Below, piece by piece: positions 1-5,346 of a stretch of DNA of 7,926 nucleotides (within the stretch, counting starts at the first letter, position 1; every line of letters starts with the position of its first letter). The stretch spans positions 1 to 7,926 of the forward strand of contig CAJXII010000073.1 of assembly GCA_913054415.1 (NCBI GenBank), given 5' to 3'. The notes under the pieces are model-generated. The model was given only the letters and a program-made list of their open reading frames with translations. It ran no database searches and was not told the DNA's origin. This stretch comes from an uncultured Arcobacter sp. (GTDB lineage Bacteria; Campylobacterota; Campylobacteria; Campylobacterales; Arcobacteraceae). A program made the position numbers and the translations under genes.

Positions 1-355
1 TCTGGTTAGATGTTACAACATCAGCAGGCTTATTGGCACAACCGGCCGCAAACATTCCACCTTTTTTGAAATCATTTATAATGAAACCTTCGGCGTTGTA
101 AGTCAGATCTGCGTTGGGCCTGTTAATGGCACAGGTTGGCTGCATTCCGGTTGCAAGGACAAGCATGTCCACGGTCTGTCTTACTTTTTCACCAGTGATG
201 GTATCTTCGGCCACGAGGTTGATATTTCCGGAACCCGGCTCTTCTGAGACTTCGGCCACTTTTCCCTTTACAAAGAAGATATTTTCGTCTTCTTTAAGTT
301 TTGCATAGAATTTTTCATATTTTCTACCCGGTGTTCTCAAATCAATATAATAGAT
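1..355 (-). CDS. qmoA: QmoA-like (HdrA-type) FAD oxidoreductase, C-terminal fragment
   Basis: Reading the minus strand gives about 118 residues without a stop, beginning YYIDLRTPGRKYEKFY and ending at the window edge with FAAGCANKPADVVTSNQ. The segment VDMLVLATGMQP is the usual ATG-type FAD-domain motif of this flavoprotein family, and the GMFAAGC stretch matches the second FAD-contacting motif. The wording fits QmoA, the quinone-interacting oxidoreductase subunit that passes electrons between the quinone pool and APS reductase in sulfate reducers; an HdrA-like paralogue is the alternative. The family is roughly 400 residues, so the N-terminal two thirds should lie to the right of 355. They are absent: the frame meets a stop within about 40 bases, and a different gene on the other strand occupies that DNA. 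Base composition is clearly GC-richer than the rest of the window. I infer foreign DNA joined by a breakpoint. The plus-strand reading at 114-308 is a shadow of this gene. Confidence 0.7.
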   Translation of the reverse strand, partial: MYYIDLRTPGRKYEKFYAKLKEDENIFFVKGKVAEVSEEPGSGNINLVAEDTITGEKVRQTVDMLVLATGMQPTCAINRPNADLTYNAEGFIINDFKKGGMFAAGCANKPADVVTSNQ

Positions 356-694
356 ACAAAACGACCTAAAATCGTAGCACAAAAAGAGAAAAATCTATTT
401 ATTACAAACTATGAATATGGACAGATGCTATATAAAAATCCAAGAGGTATAGGTTGTATCAAATGCCACAACGAAGATGCAAAAGGTAAACTAATAGCAA
501 CATATAAAACTAAGCATGGTGAGATCAAAAAAATTATAGCACCATCAATTACTAAAATAAGCTATGATGATTTTAAAGCAAAACTTACTAAAGTAAGTGA
601 TTCAAGAAGTATTATGCCATCATATTTTCTTACTAATGACGAGATGAAACAGATCTATTTTTATATAACTCATAGGGATCAATATGAACAATAG
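350..694 (+). CDS. Mono-haem cytochrome c, N-terminus lost at a junction
   Basis: The frame is open well upstream of the first ATG (425), and the residues before it (KRPKIVAQKEKNLFITNYEYGQ, about 356-424) look like genuine protein, so 425 is probably an internal Met. A class I haem site CIKCH lies at 455-469 in GIGCIKCHNE. A candidate Met axial ligand is in IMPSYFLT (codon 614-616), and the C-terminal helix is TNDEMKQIYFYI. The arrangement is that of a small periplasmic electron-transfer cytochrome c of about 100-120 residues, which should carry a signal peptide. None is visible, because the sequence changes source at about 340-358. The stop overlaps the start of the CitE-like gene by 11 nt, suggesting translational coupling. 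Redox partners cannot be told from sequence. The haem protein call is strong; the true start is not in this window. Confidence 0.8.
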   Translation: MDTKRPKIVAQKEKNLFITNYEYGQMLYKNPRGIGCIKCHNEDAKGKLIATYKTKHGEIKKIIAPSITKISYDDFKAKLTKVSDSRSIMPSYFLTNDEMKQIYFYITHRDQYEQ

Positions 695-1514
695 ATCGTA
701 TCTAATGGTAGGGGCTCATAAGCAAAAACATCTTGATAAACTACCTATTCTTAAATGTGATACAGCAATAATCAACCTAGAAGATGGAGTTTATGATAAA
801 CAATATGCTCTTGAACTATTAAAGCAAAATTTTGCAAATAAATCTATGCGATATAAAAATAAAGAAGTTGTAGTTAGGATAAATAGTTTGGATACTTTAG
901 GGGTAAAAGAGATAGAGGTTATAAATCAATTAAAACCTAATGCTATAAGAGTTCCTAAAATAAGATCAATCCAAGATATTCAACTTGCTATAAAACTGAT
1001 TGATTCAAGTATCGATATACATCTATCGATCGAAACAAAAGAGGCATTTTCAAACCTTAAAAACCTCAAAATAGATAAAAGGGTTACAACTGTTTATTTG
1101 GGAATCTTAGATCTTTTAGAGTCACTAAAACTTCCACAAACTCTTCTAAAACTTGATAATCCTACAATCGATCATCTATTAAGCAGATTTTTAATAGATA
1201 GTAAAATTGCTGGTTTTAATCCTGTATCTTTTATATATCAAGATTATAAAAATATAGATCAATTCACAAAATGGTGTCAAAAAGAAAAATCTATGGGCTT
1301 TGAAGCTAAGGGATGTATTAGTCCTGCTCAAGTCGATATTATCAATGATATTTTTAATACCAATAAAGAAGAGATAGAAAAAGCAAAATATATTGTGAAA
1401 GTTTTTCAAGAGCATCAAGCAAGATCAATAAGTGGATTTAGTGATGAAATATATGGTTTTATAGATGAGCCTATCTATAAAGATGCTTTGTTGCTACTAA
1501 ACAAACAACTATAA
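684..1514 (+). CDS. CitE-like (HpcH/HpaI aldolase / citrate lyase beta family) protein
   Basis: This 276-residue protein has the layout of the CitE-like TIM-barrel family, which cleaves or forms C-C bonds in acyl-CoA or acid substrates using Mg2+. Visible landmarks are the N-terminal RSYLMVGA (usual RS.LFVPG), INLEDGV at 31-36 (usual DLEDAV), VRIN at 64-67, PK at 91-92, the likely metal ligand Glu117 in SIETKEAF, and Asp143 in GILDLL. C-terminally, GFEAKGCISPAQ followed by an INDIF/EEIEKAKYIV helix corresponds to the family's GF.GK.CIHP.Q. The usual His is Ser here, and the conserved Asp after the A..G motif seems replaced (GFNPVSF). The substrate may therefore differ from citryl- or malyl-CoA. 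No citrate lyase alpha or gamma subunit genes are nearby, so this is not a citrate lyase operon. The start overlaps the upstream cytochrome stop by 11 nt; an AGGGAT-like site precedes it. The 3' end overlaps murB tail-to-tail by 6 nt. Confidence 0.75.
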   Translation: MNNRSYLMVGAHKQKHLDKLPILKCDTAIINLEDGVYDKQYALELLKQNFANKSMRYKNKEVVVRINSLDTLGVKEIEVINQLKPNAIRVPKIRSIQDIQLAIKLIDSSIDIHLSIETKEAFSNLKNLKIDKRVTTVYLGILDLLESLKLPQTLLKLDNPTIDHLLSRFLIDSKIAGFNPVSFIYQDYKNIDQFTKWCQKEKSMGFEAKGCISPAQVDIINDIFNTNKEEIEKAKYIVKVFQEHQARSISGFSDEIYGFIDEPIYKDALLLLNKQL

Positions 1515-2279
1515 AATAACTATCTCCTCTTGTAGTTGTATATTATATGTTTCTAAAACTCTTTTTTTAGCTAAATTTATAAGCTTTATAGCTTCATCAA
1601 AAGTTCCATTTCCTAGATTTACTAAAAAATTAGCATGTATAGAACTAAATGCCATATCTCCAATATTGTAACCTTTGAGTCCAACTTTTTCCAGCAAATA
1701 ACCTGCACTATGCTCTTTTGGATTTTTAAAACAACTTCCAGCACTTGGAAGATTTGGTTGGTTATCTCTTAATTTTATAAACATATTTTGTTTTTGTATA
1801 TCAAAACCATACTCAAGATTAAAAACAACTTCATAGATAATATCATCAATATTTGTTTTTCTATATGTATAATCTATATTTTCTTTGGGGATATATCCTT
1901 TGTATGTTTTAATAGAATCTATATAGTTAAATATCTCCCATTGCTTAAGTCCTGCATTCATTTTTGTAAGCCCACCAATATTTCCTGGTAGCTTTGCCAA
2001 AAACTCCATATTGGCAATATTATGCTTTTTGCAAAATTGTAAAAGTTTACCACTTGTTGTAGCAGCACCTACTATTAATTTATCATTTTTAATAAAAATA
2101 TAATTAAAATCATCCCCTAAAATAGCTAATTTTGGCGGATTGTTAGAGATTAGAAGATTGTTTCCTCTTCCTATAATAGTATAGTTTGAGTATTGACCAA
2201 TCTCATTGATGATCTTAACTTTATGTTTTGAACCTATATGAATAGATGTGTATTTTTTAAAATATATTGTTTTTGTCAT
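1509..2279 (-). CDS. murB: UDP-N-acetylenolpyruvoylglucosamine reductase (MurB)
   Basis: MurB is the cytoplasmic FAD enzyme that uses NADPH to reduce UDP-GlcNAc-enolpyruvate to UDP-MurNAc in peptidoglycan synthesis. Taking the ATG at 2279, the protein has 256 residues, in line with the short MurB of Campylobacter and Helicobacter. FAD-binding landmarks are IIGRGNNLLIS (about 35-45), LAKLPGNIGGLTKMNAG (about 94-110) and YRKTNI (about 139-144, carrying the conserved Arg). The catalytic Ser lies in SAGSCFKNP (about 179-187), IHANFLVN follows, and a C-terminal Glu sits in LQEEIVIL. The length and absence of the Tyr loop fit a type II MurB. An in-frame ATG at 2315 would add 12 non-conserved residues and deepen the overlap with the upstream gene, so I prefer 2279. 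Even so, the gene overlaps the lipoprotein gene's end by 23 nt, implying one minus-strand transcript. It is convergent with the CitE-like gene, with no terminator space between. Confidence 0.92.
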   Translation of the reverse strand: MTKTIYFKKYTSIHIGSKHKVKIINEIGQYSNYTIIGRGNNLLISNNPPKLAILGDDFNYIFIKNDKLIVGAATTSGKLLQFCKKHNIANMEFLAKLPGNIGGLTKMNAGLKQWEIFNYIDSIKTYKGYIPKENIDYTYRKTNIDDIIYEVVFNLEYGFDIQKQNMFIKLRDNQPNLPSAGSCFKNPKEHSAGYLLEKVGLKGYNIGDMAFSSIHANFLVNLGNGTFDEAIKLINLAKKRVLETYNIQLQEEIVIL

Positions 2280-2688
2280 ATTGTAATACCAATGATAAGT
2301 TATCATTTTTTTCAAATGATACTAAATAATATTTTGCCCAAGGATTTTTTAAAGGTATAGTTTTGTATATCTTATCTTTGGTATTTATAGATTTTATAAC
2401 TTTAGGCTTGGTTTGATTTAGTGTTAGTTTTGTATTGTCTAAAATATTTTGTTTTGCTGTTTTGATACCTATTATAAAATTATAATATTTGTTATCCCAT
2501 CTACTTTTTATAGGATTTAGATATGTAACATTTATAATAGTGGTAGTTTGGTTATTGTTAATTTTTGTTACTTTTGTATGTTGTAACCCTCTTTTATACA
2601 AAAGTTGTGATTTTGTGAGATTTTTTTGTGTTTGGCATCCCGTAAATAGTATAAAAATTAAACTGTATAATATAAAATATCTTTTCAT
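2257..2688 (-). CDS. Putative small lipoprotein of unknown function
   Basis: I do not recognise a family for this 143-residue protein. It starts MKRYFILYSLIFILFTGC: a short basic start, a hydrophobic stretch and a Cys at 18, so it is probably a signal-peptidase-II lipoprotein. The lipobox FTGC is slightly off consensus because Phe sits at -3, though Leu is at -4. After a Lys/Gln/Asn-rich linker, the mature part has alternating hydrophobic residues (TTIINVTYL, YYNFIIGIK, KYYLVSFEK, LSLVLQYDK), which suggests an all-beta fold. There are no further Cys residues or recognisable catalytic motifs. It lies directly upstream of murB and overlaps its start by 23 nt, so the two are probably cotranscribed; an envelope role is an inference from that and from the lipobox. 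It is divergent from fbp across a 62-bp gap. No strong Shine-Dalgarno is visible. Confidence 0.7.
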   Translation of the reverse strand: MKRYFILYSLIFILFTGCQTQKNLTKSQLLYKRGLQHTKVTKINNNQTTTIINVTYLNPIKSRWDNKYYNFIIGIKTAKQNILDNTKLTLNQTKPKVIKSINTKDKIYKTIPLKNPWAKYYLVSFEKNDNLSLVLQYDKNNIF

Positions 2689-2750
2689 AAACGAGATTAT
2701 ATAATATTTTAGATAAAATACACTTATAAATTTTCAAAAAGCGAGTAACA
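2689..2750. promoter_or_regulatory. Divergent intergenic region with a likely fbp promoter
   Basis: This very AT-rich 62-bp gap separates the minus-strand lipoprotein/murB pair from plus-strand fbp. On the plus strand, GATAAAAT (2712-2719) resembles the Campylobacterota sigma-70 -10 element and would place the transcript start about 25 nt before the fbp ATG. A TATAAT also occurs at 2700-2705. On the minus strand, TATAAT (complement of 2696-2701) lies very close to the lipoprotein ATG, so it would give an almost leaderless message and is doubtful. These are consensus matches by eye in AT-rich DNA and carry limited weight. Confidence 0.4.
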
Positions 2751-3608
2751 ATGCAAAACGATATAAAAATAATATTAGATTCAATCAAACAATCAAGTAT
2801 AAAAATAAAGCAACTAATAGAAGAGGGTGATACCTCTAAAAGCACAAACCAAAATAGCACAGGTGATACACAACTAAAACTTGATATTGCAAGTGATGTG
2901 ATTATAGAAAATGATTTTAAAACATTAGATATTGTTAAACAATGTGTAAGTGAAGAGCAAGAATCAATAGTAGATATAAATCCAAATGGAAAATATCTTA
3001 TAGCTTATGATCCGCTTGATGGTAGTAGTTTAGTAGATGTAAATCTATCTGTTGGTTCGATATATGGTATCTATACAGATGATTTCAAAGGTAGCAATAT
3101 TATAGCATCTGTTTATGTTGTATTTGGTCCAAGAGTTGAGATGGTTGTAGCATTTGATGGTGAAGTGAAAATGTATAGATTGCTAAAAGGTGAATTTCAA
3201 TTTGTCCAAAATATTAAATTAAATCAAAAAGGTAAACTAAATGCTCCTGGATCAACTCAACAATGTTGGTTGCCACACCATAAAGAGATGATAGATGATA
3301 TTTTTGCTTCAGGTTATCGTCTAAGATATAGTGGAGGTATGGTTCCAGATCTTCATCAAATACTTTTAAAAGGTGGTGGATTGTTTTCATACCCTTCAAC
3401 TACAGATCTTCCAAAAGGTAAATTAAGACAACTATTTGAGGTTTTTCCTTTTGCTTTTATTTATGAAACAGCAGGTGGTGGAGCAATAGATGGAAAACAA
3501 AGATTGCTAGAGATACCTACAACACATATACACGATACTACACCATGTTTTTTTGGTAGTAATGATGAGATCGATTTAGTAAAAGAAGTTTATAGCAAAA
3601 ATGGATAA
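2751..3608 (+). CDS. fbp: Fructose-1,6-bisphosphatase class I
   Basis: This cytoplasmic Mg2+-dependent enzyme hydrolyses fructose-1,6-bisphosphate to fructose-6-phosphate, the committed step of gluconeogenesis. The 285-residue protein shows the class I signature: metal ligands in SEEQE (Glu68/69), DPLDGSS at 87-93 (Asp87 and Asp90), a sugar-phosphate region RYSGGMVPDLHQILLKGG (192-209), and KLRQLFE at 224-230, whose Glu230 corresponds to the C-terminal metal ligand. AGGGAIDGK follows at 241-249. The Asn after DPLDGSS in the E. coli enzyme is Leu here. The protein is nearly 50 residues shorter than the E. coli enzyme (about 332), and much of the loss is at the N-terminus, where part of the AMP-inhibitor site lies; reduced AMP control is therefore an inference. 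The ATG at 2751 is preceded by AGCGAG, a weak ribosome site. The stop overlaps the next gene's start by 8 nt, so the two are cotranscribed and probably translationally coupled. Confidence 0.93.
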   Translation: MQNDIKIILDSIKQSSIKIKQLIEEGDTSKSTNQNSTGDTQLKLDIASDVIIENDFKTLDIVKQCVSEEQESIVDINPNGKYLIAYDPLDGSSLVDVNLSVGSIYGIYTDDFKGSNIIASVYVVFGPRVEMVVAFDGEVKMYRLLKGEFQFVQNIKLNQKGKLNAPGSTQQCWLPHHKEMIDDIFASGYRLRYSGGMVPDLHQILLKGGGLFSYPSTTDLPKGKLRQLFEVFPFAFIYETAGGGAIDGKQRLLEIPTTHIHDTTPCFFGSNDEIDLVKEVYSKNG

Positions 3609-3804
3609 ACCAACAAATCTCAAAGATGAATGGGAACTAAAATTAGATAAAAAACTTCAAGAGTTACAACAATGTCAAGCACAACACAATCTTGATAGTT
3701 GTTTTAAGTGTGATAAAATGATAGATTGCACTTTAAGGCAAGATTATGTCAAATCTGCTTATGAGTCTATGAACAAAGGCTCAACAGGTGGATTTGAATT
3801 TTAA
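3601..3804 (+). CDS. Small conserved Cys-rich protein downstream of fbp
   Basis: This 67-residue protein has an N-terminal charged, helix-prone part (about 5-30, rich in Lys, Glu, Leu and Gln) and a Cys cluster CFKCDKMIDC at 34, 37 and 43, with one more Cys at 25. The tail is Gly-rich and ends GGFEF. Four Cys in this spacing could bind a metal (Zn or Fe), but there is no recognisable fold and no known function. Its start lies inside the last codons of fbp (8-nt overlap). I recall a small gene of similar size between fbp and metG in Campylobacter jejuni (Cj0839c), which supports a real, conserved gene; here the malic enzyme gene sits between it and metG. It has no signal peptide, so it is probably cytoplasmic. 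Confidence 0.8.
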   Translation: MDKPTNLKDEWELKLDKKLQELQQCQAQHNLDSCFKCDKMIDCTLRQDYVKSAYESMNKGSTGGFEF

Positions 3805-3856
3805 ACATTACAATTCTTCACATCTTCATAAAAAATCACTTTTTTTTCAGTTTAGT

Positions 3857-3886
3857 TTGATTGATTTATTTAGTTTATGTTAGAAT
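3857..3886 (+). promoter_or_regulatory. Sigma-70-type promoter of the malic enzyme gene
   Basis: In the 112-bp gap before the malic enzyme gene, TTGATT (3857-3862) and an extended -10 TGTTAGAAT (hexamer TAGAAT at 3881-3886) are separated by 18 bp. The predicted transcript start is near 3893, followed by a strong ribosome site (AAAAAGGA, 3904-3911) 5 nt before the ATG at 3917. The flanking T-runs (3840-3847) fit the periodic AT tracts common in Campylobacterota promoters. A second overlapping TTGATT (3861-3866) has poor spacing. Confidence 0.55.
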
Positions 3887-3916
3887 ATTAGTCATTAAAA
3901 AATAAAAAGGATTAAA

Positions 3917-5212
3917 ATGAGCGATACATTTGAAAAAGAATCTTTAGCATACCATGTTGCAAAAGATGAGTTTGATACAAACGGTAAAACAGGAACACTA
4001 CTTACAAAACCATGTGATACAGAAAAAGAGTTGTCTATGGCATACTCTCCAGGTGTTGCATATCCTTGTTTAGAGATAGAAAAAGATATAAATAAAGCTT
4101 ATGATTACACAAATAAAGGTAATCTTGTAGCAGTAGTAAGTGATGGAACTGCGGTATTAGGTCTAGGAGATATTGGTCATATTGCTGGTAAACCTGTAAT
4201 GGAAGGTAAAGGTGTATTATTCAAAGCATTTGCAAATGTTGATGCAGTAGATATCGAATTAAATACCAAAGATCCTGAAAAAATTATTGATATAGTTGCT
4301 GCTATGGCTGATAGTTTTGGTGGAGTAAATCTTGAAGATATTGCAGCTCCAAAATGTTTTGAAATTGAAAGAAGATTAAAAGAGATCTGTGATGTGCCTG
4401 TATTTCACGATGATCAACATGGAACTGCAGTAATTACAACTGCTGGACTTATCAATGTTCTTGAGATAAGTGGTAAAAAAGCAGAAGATTTAAAAGTTGT
4501 AGTTATTGGAGCTGGTGCATCTGGAATCGCTTGTGCTTCTATGTATAAAGAGTTAGGTGTAAAAAATATCACTATGCTTGATTCTAAAGGGGTTATTCAC
4601 TCAGGAAGAGATGATCTAAATCAATACAAACAACTTTTTGCTTTTGATACTGATGATAGAACTTTAGAAGATGCTTGTAAAGGTGCTGATATGATTTTAG
4701 GACTAAGTGGTCCAAATCTAATCTCACAAGATATGGTAAAATCTATGACAGATAATAACCCTATCATTTTTGCTTGTGCAAATCCAAATCCAGAAATTAA
4801 ACCACCATTAGCAAAAGAGGCTAGACCTGATATCATCATAGGAACAGGAAGAAGTGATTTCCCTAATCAAGTAAATAATGTTTTAGGTTTCCCTCAAATT
4901 TTTAGAGGTGCTTTAGATGTTAGAGCTACTAAAATAACTGAAAATATGAAAATGGCAGCTTCAAAAGCTCTTGCTTCTTTAGCAAAAGAGGAAGTTCCAG
5001 CACATGTAAAAGCAGCTCATGGTAGAGATACTATGGAATTTGGATCTGAATATATTATCCCATCTCCATTTGATAGAAGAGTATTGATTTATGTTGCAAG
5101 TGCAGTTGCACAAGCAGCTATTGAAGATGGTGTAGCTAGAGTTGAAAACTTTGATATGGAAGCATATAGAGAAAAATTACAAAAATTAGCTGATCATTTA
5201 GATGGTAAATAG
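3917..5212 (+). CDS. NAD(P)-dependent malic enzyme (malate dehydrogenase, oxaloacetate-decarboxylating), short bacterial form
   Basis: This cytoplasmic enzyme oxidatively decarboxylates malate to pyruvate and CO2, linking the TCA cycle with pyruvate and gluconeogenesis. At 431 residues it is the short form, without the phosphotransacetylase-like domain of MaeB. In order: MAYSPGVAYPCLEI (41-54) with catalytic Tyr43; VSDGTAVLGLGDIG, then KPVMEGKGVLFKAFA, supplying the catalytic Lys; CFEIERRL and FHDDQHGT (163-170), whose acidic residues bind the divalent metal; then a Rossmann domain with VVIGAGASG (Gly198, 200, 203). Later, CANPNPEI and GRSDFPNQVNN are family motifs. An Asp near the end of the second Rossmann strand (MLDSKG) would favour NAD over NADP, but this is an inference. 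It has its own promoter and ribosome site and is followed by a hairpin terminator, so it looks like a monocistronic unit placed between the fbp pair and metG. Confidence 0.93.
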   Translation: MSDTFEKESLAYHVAKDEFDTNGKTGTLLTKPCDTEKELSMAYSPGVAYPCLEIEKDINKAYDYTNKGNLVAVVSDGTAVLGLGDIGHIAGKPVMEGKGVLFKAFANVDAVDIELNTKDPEKIIDIVAAMADSFGGVNLEDIAAPKCFEIERRLKEICDVPVFHDDQHGTAVITTAGLINVLEISGKKAEDLKVVVIGAGASGIACASMYKELGVKNITMLDSKGVIHSGRDDLNQYKQLFAFDTDDRTLEDACKGADMILGLSGPNLISQDMVKSMTDNNPIIFACANPNPEIKPPLAKEARPDIIIGTGRSDFPNQVNNVLGFPQIFRGALDVRATKITENMKMAASKALASLAKEEVPAHVKAAHGRDTMEFGSEYIIPSPFDRRVLIYVASAVAQAAIEDGVARVENFDMEAYREKLQKLADHLDGK

Positions 5213-5213
5213 T

Positions 5214-5228
5214 CTATCTTTTAGATAG
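5214..5228 (+). terminator. Small hairpin just after the malic enzyme stop
   Basis: CTATCT (5214-5219) and AGATAG (5223-5228) form a 6-bp stem with a 3-nt loop, followed by TTTT at 5229-5232. It starts 2 nt after the stop codon. On its own it is weak and AT-rich; it may assist the larger hairpin that follows. Confidence 0.3.
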
Positions 5229-5231
5229 TTT

Positions 5232-5266
5232 TATAGCTACTTAAACATCTGTTTTAAGTAGCTATA
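5232..5266 (+). terminator. Likely terminator of the malic enzyme gene
   Basis: A perfect 14-bp stem pairs 5232-5245 (TATAGCTACTTAAA) with 5253-5266 (TTTAAGTAGCTATA) around a 7-nt loop (catctgt). The tail reads TATTTTATAAA, an imperfect U-run. It lies 20 nt after the malic enzyme stop, and a factor-independent terminator is the simplest reading. The nearly symmetric arms could also work for the opposite strand. Confidence 0.6.
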
Positions 5267-5279
5267 TATTTTATAAATG

Positions 5280-5325
5280 AAGATTATTGTATAATAATAT
5301 CTTAATGTTGTTATACAATAATCTT
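5280..5325 (+). promoter_or_regulatory. Long hairpin / inverted repeat in the metG leader
   Basis: Perfect 15-bp arms (5280-5294 and 5311-5325) continue inward with two G.U pairs and four Watson-Crick pairs, giving a 21-bp RNA stem capped by a CUUA tetraloop (5301-5304). The right arm runs into UUUUAGUAUUUU. The hairpin ends 10 nt before the metG ribosome site (AAGGA, 5336-5340). A -10-like TATAAT sits in the left arm (5290-5295). It could be a second terminator, an attenuator or leader element for metG, or an operator over a metG promoter. The G.U pairs favour the plus-strand RNA over a pure DNA palindrome. Confidence 0.6.
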
Positions 5326-5346
5326 TTAGTATTTTAAGGAAAAAAA

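Noticed and set aside
114..308. Plus-strand open frame of 64 codons
   Set aside because: It lies antisense within the QmoA-like coding sequence, has no ribosome site and no protein-like motifs.
1..355. A sulfate-reduction (qmo) gene carried by the same organism next to a cytochrome operon
   Set aside because: Both genes are cut at the same point in opposite orientation and the base composition changes sharply there. A chimeric join explains this better than a real qmo locus in this organism.
684..1514. Citrate lyase beta subunit (citE) of a citrate lyase operon
   Set aside because: No alpha/gamma subunit or ligase genes adjoin it, and the active-site residues differ, so only the family is assigned.
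1505..1539. Inverted repeat ACAACTA/TAGTTGT at the convergent CitE-like/murB ends as a bidirectional terminator
   Set aside because: Only 7 bp with a 21-nt loop, inside the murB coding end and with no U-run; not distinguishable from chance.
2489..2860. Open frames antisense to the lipoprotein gene (2489-2704, plus) and to the fbp 5' end (2594-2860, minus)
   Set aside because: They are hydrophobic, low-complexity shadows of AT-rich coding DNA, without ribosome sites or family resemblance.
5232..5325. T-box riboswitch controlling metG
   Set aside because: The leader is too short and I see no T-box sequence or specifier stem; only two simple hairpins are present.
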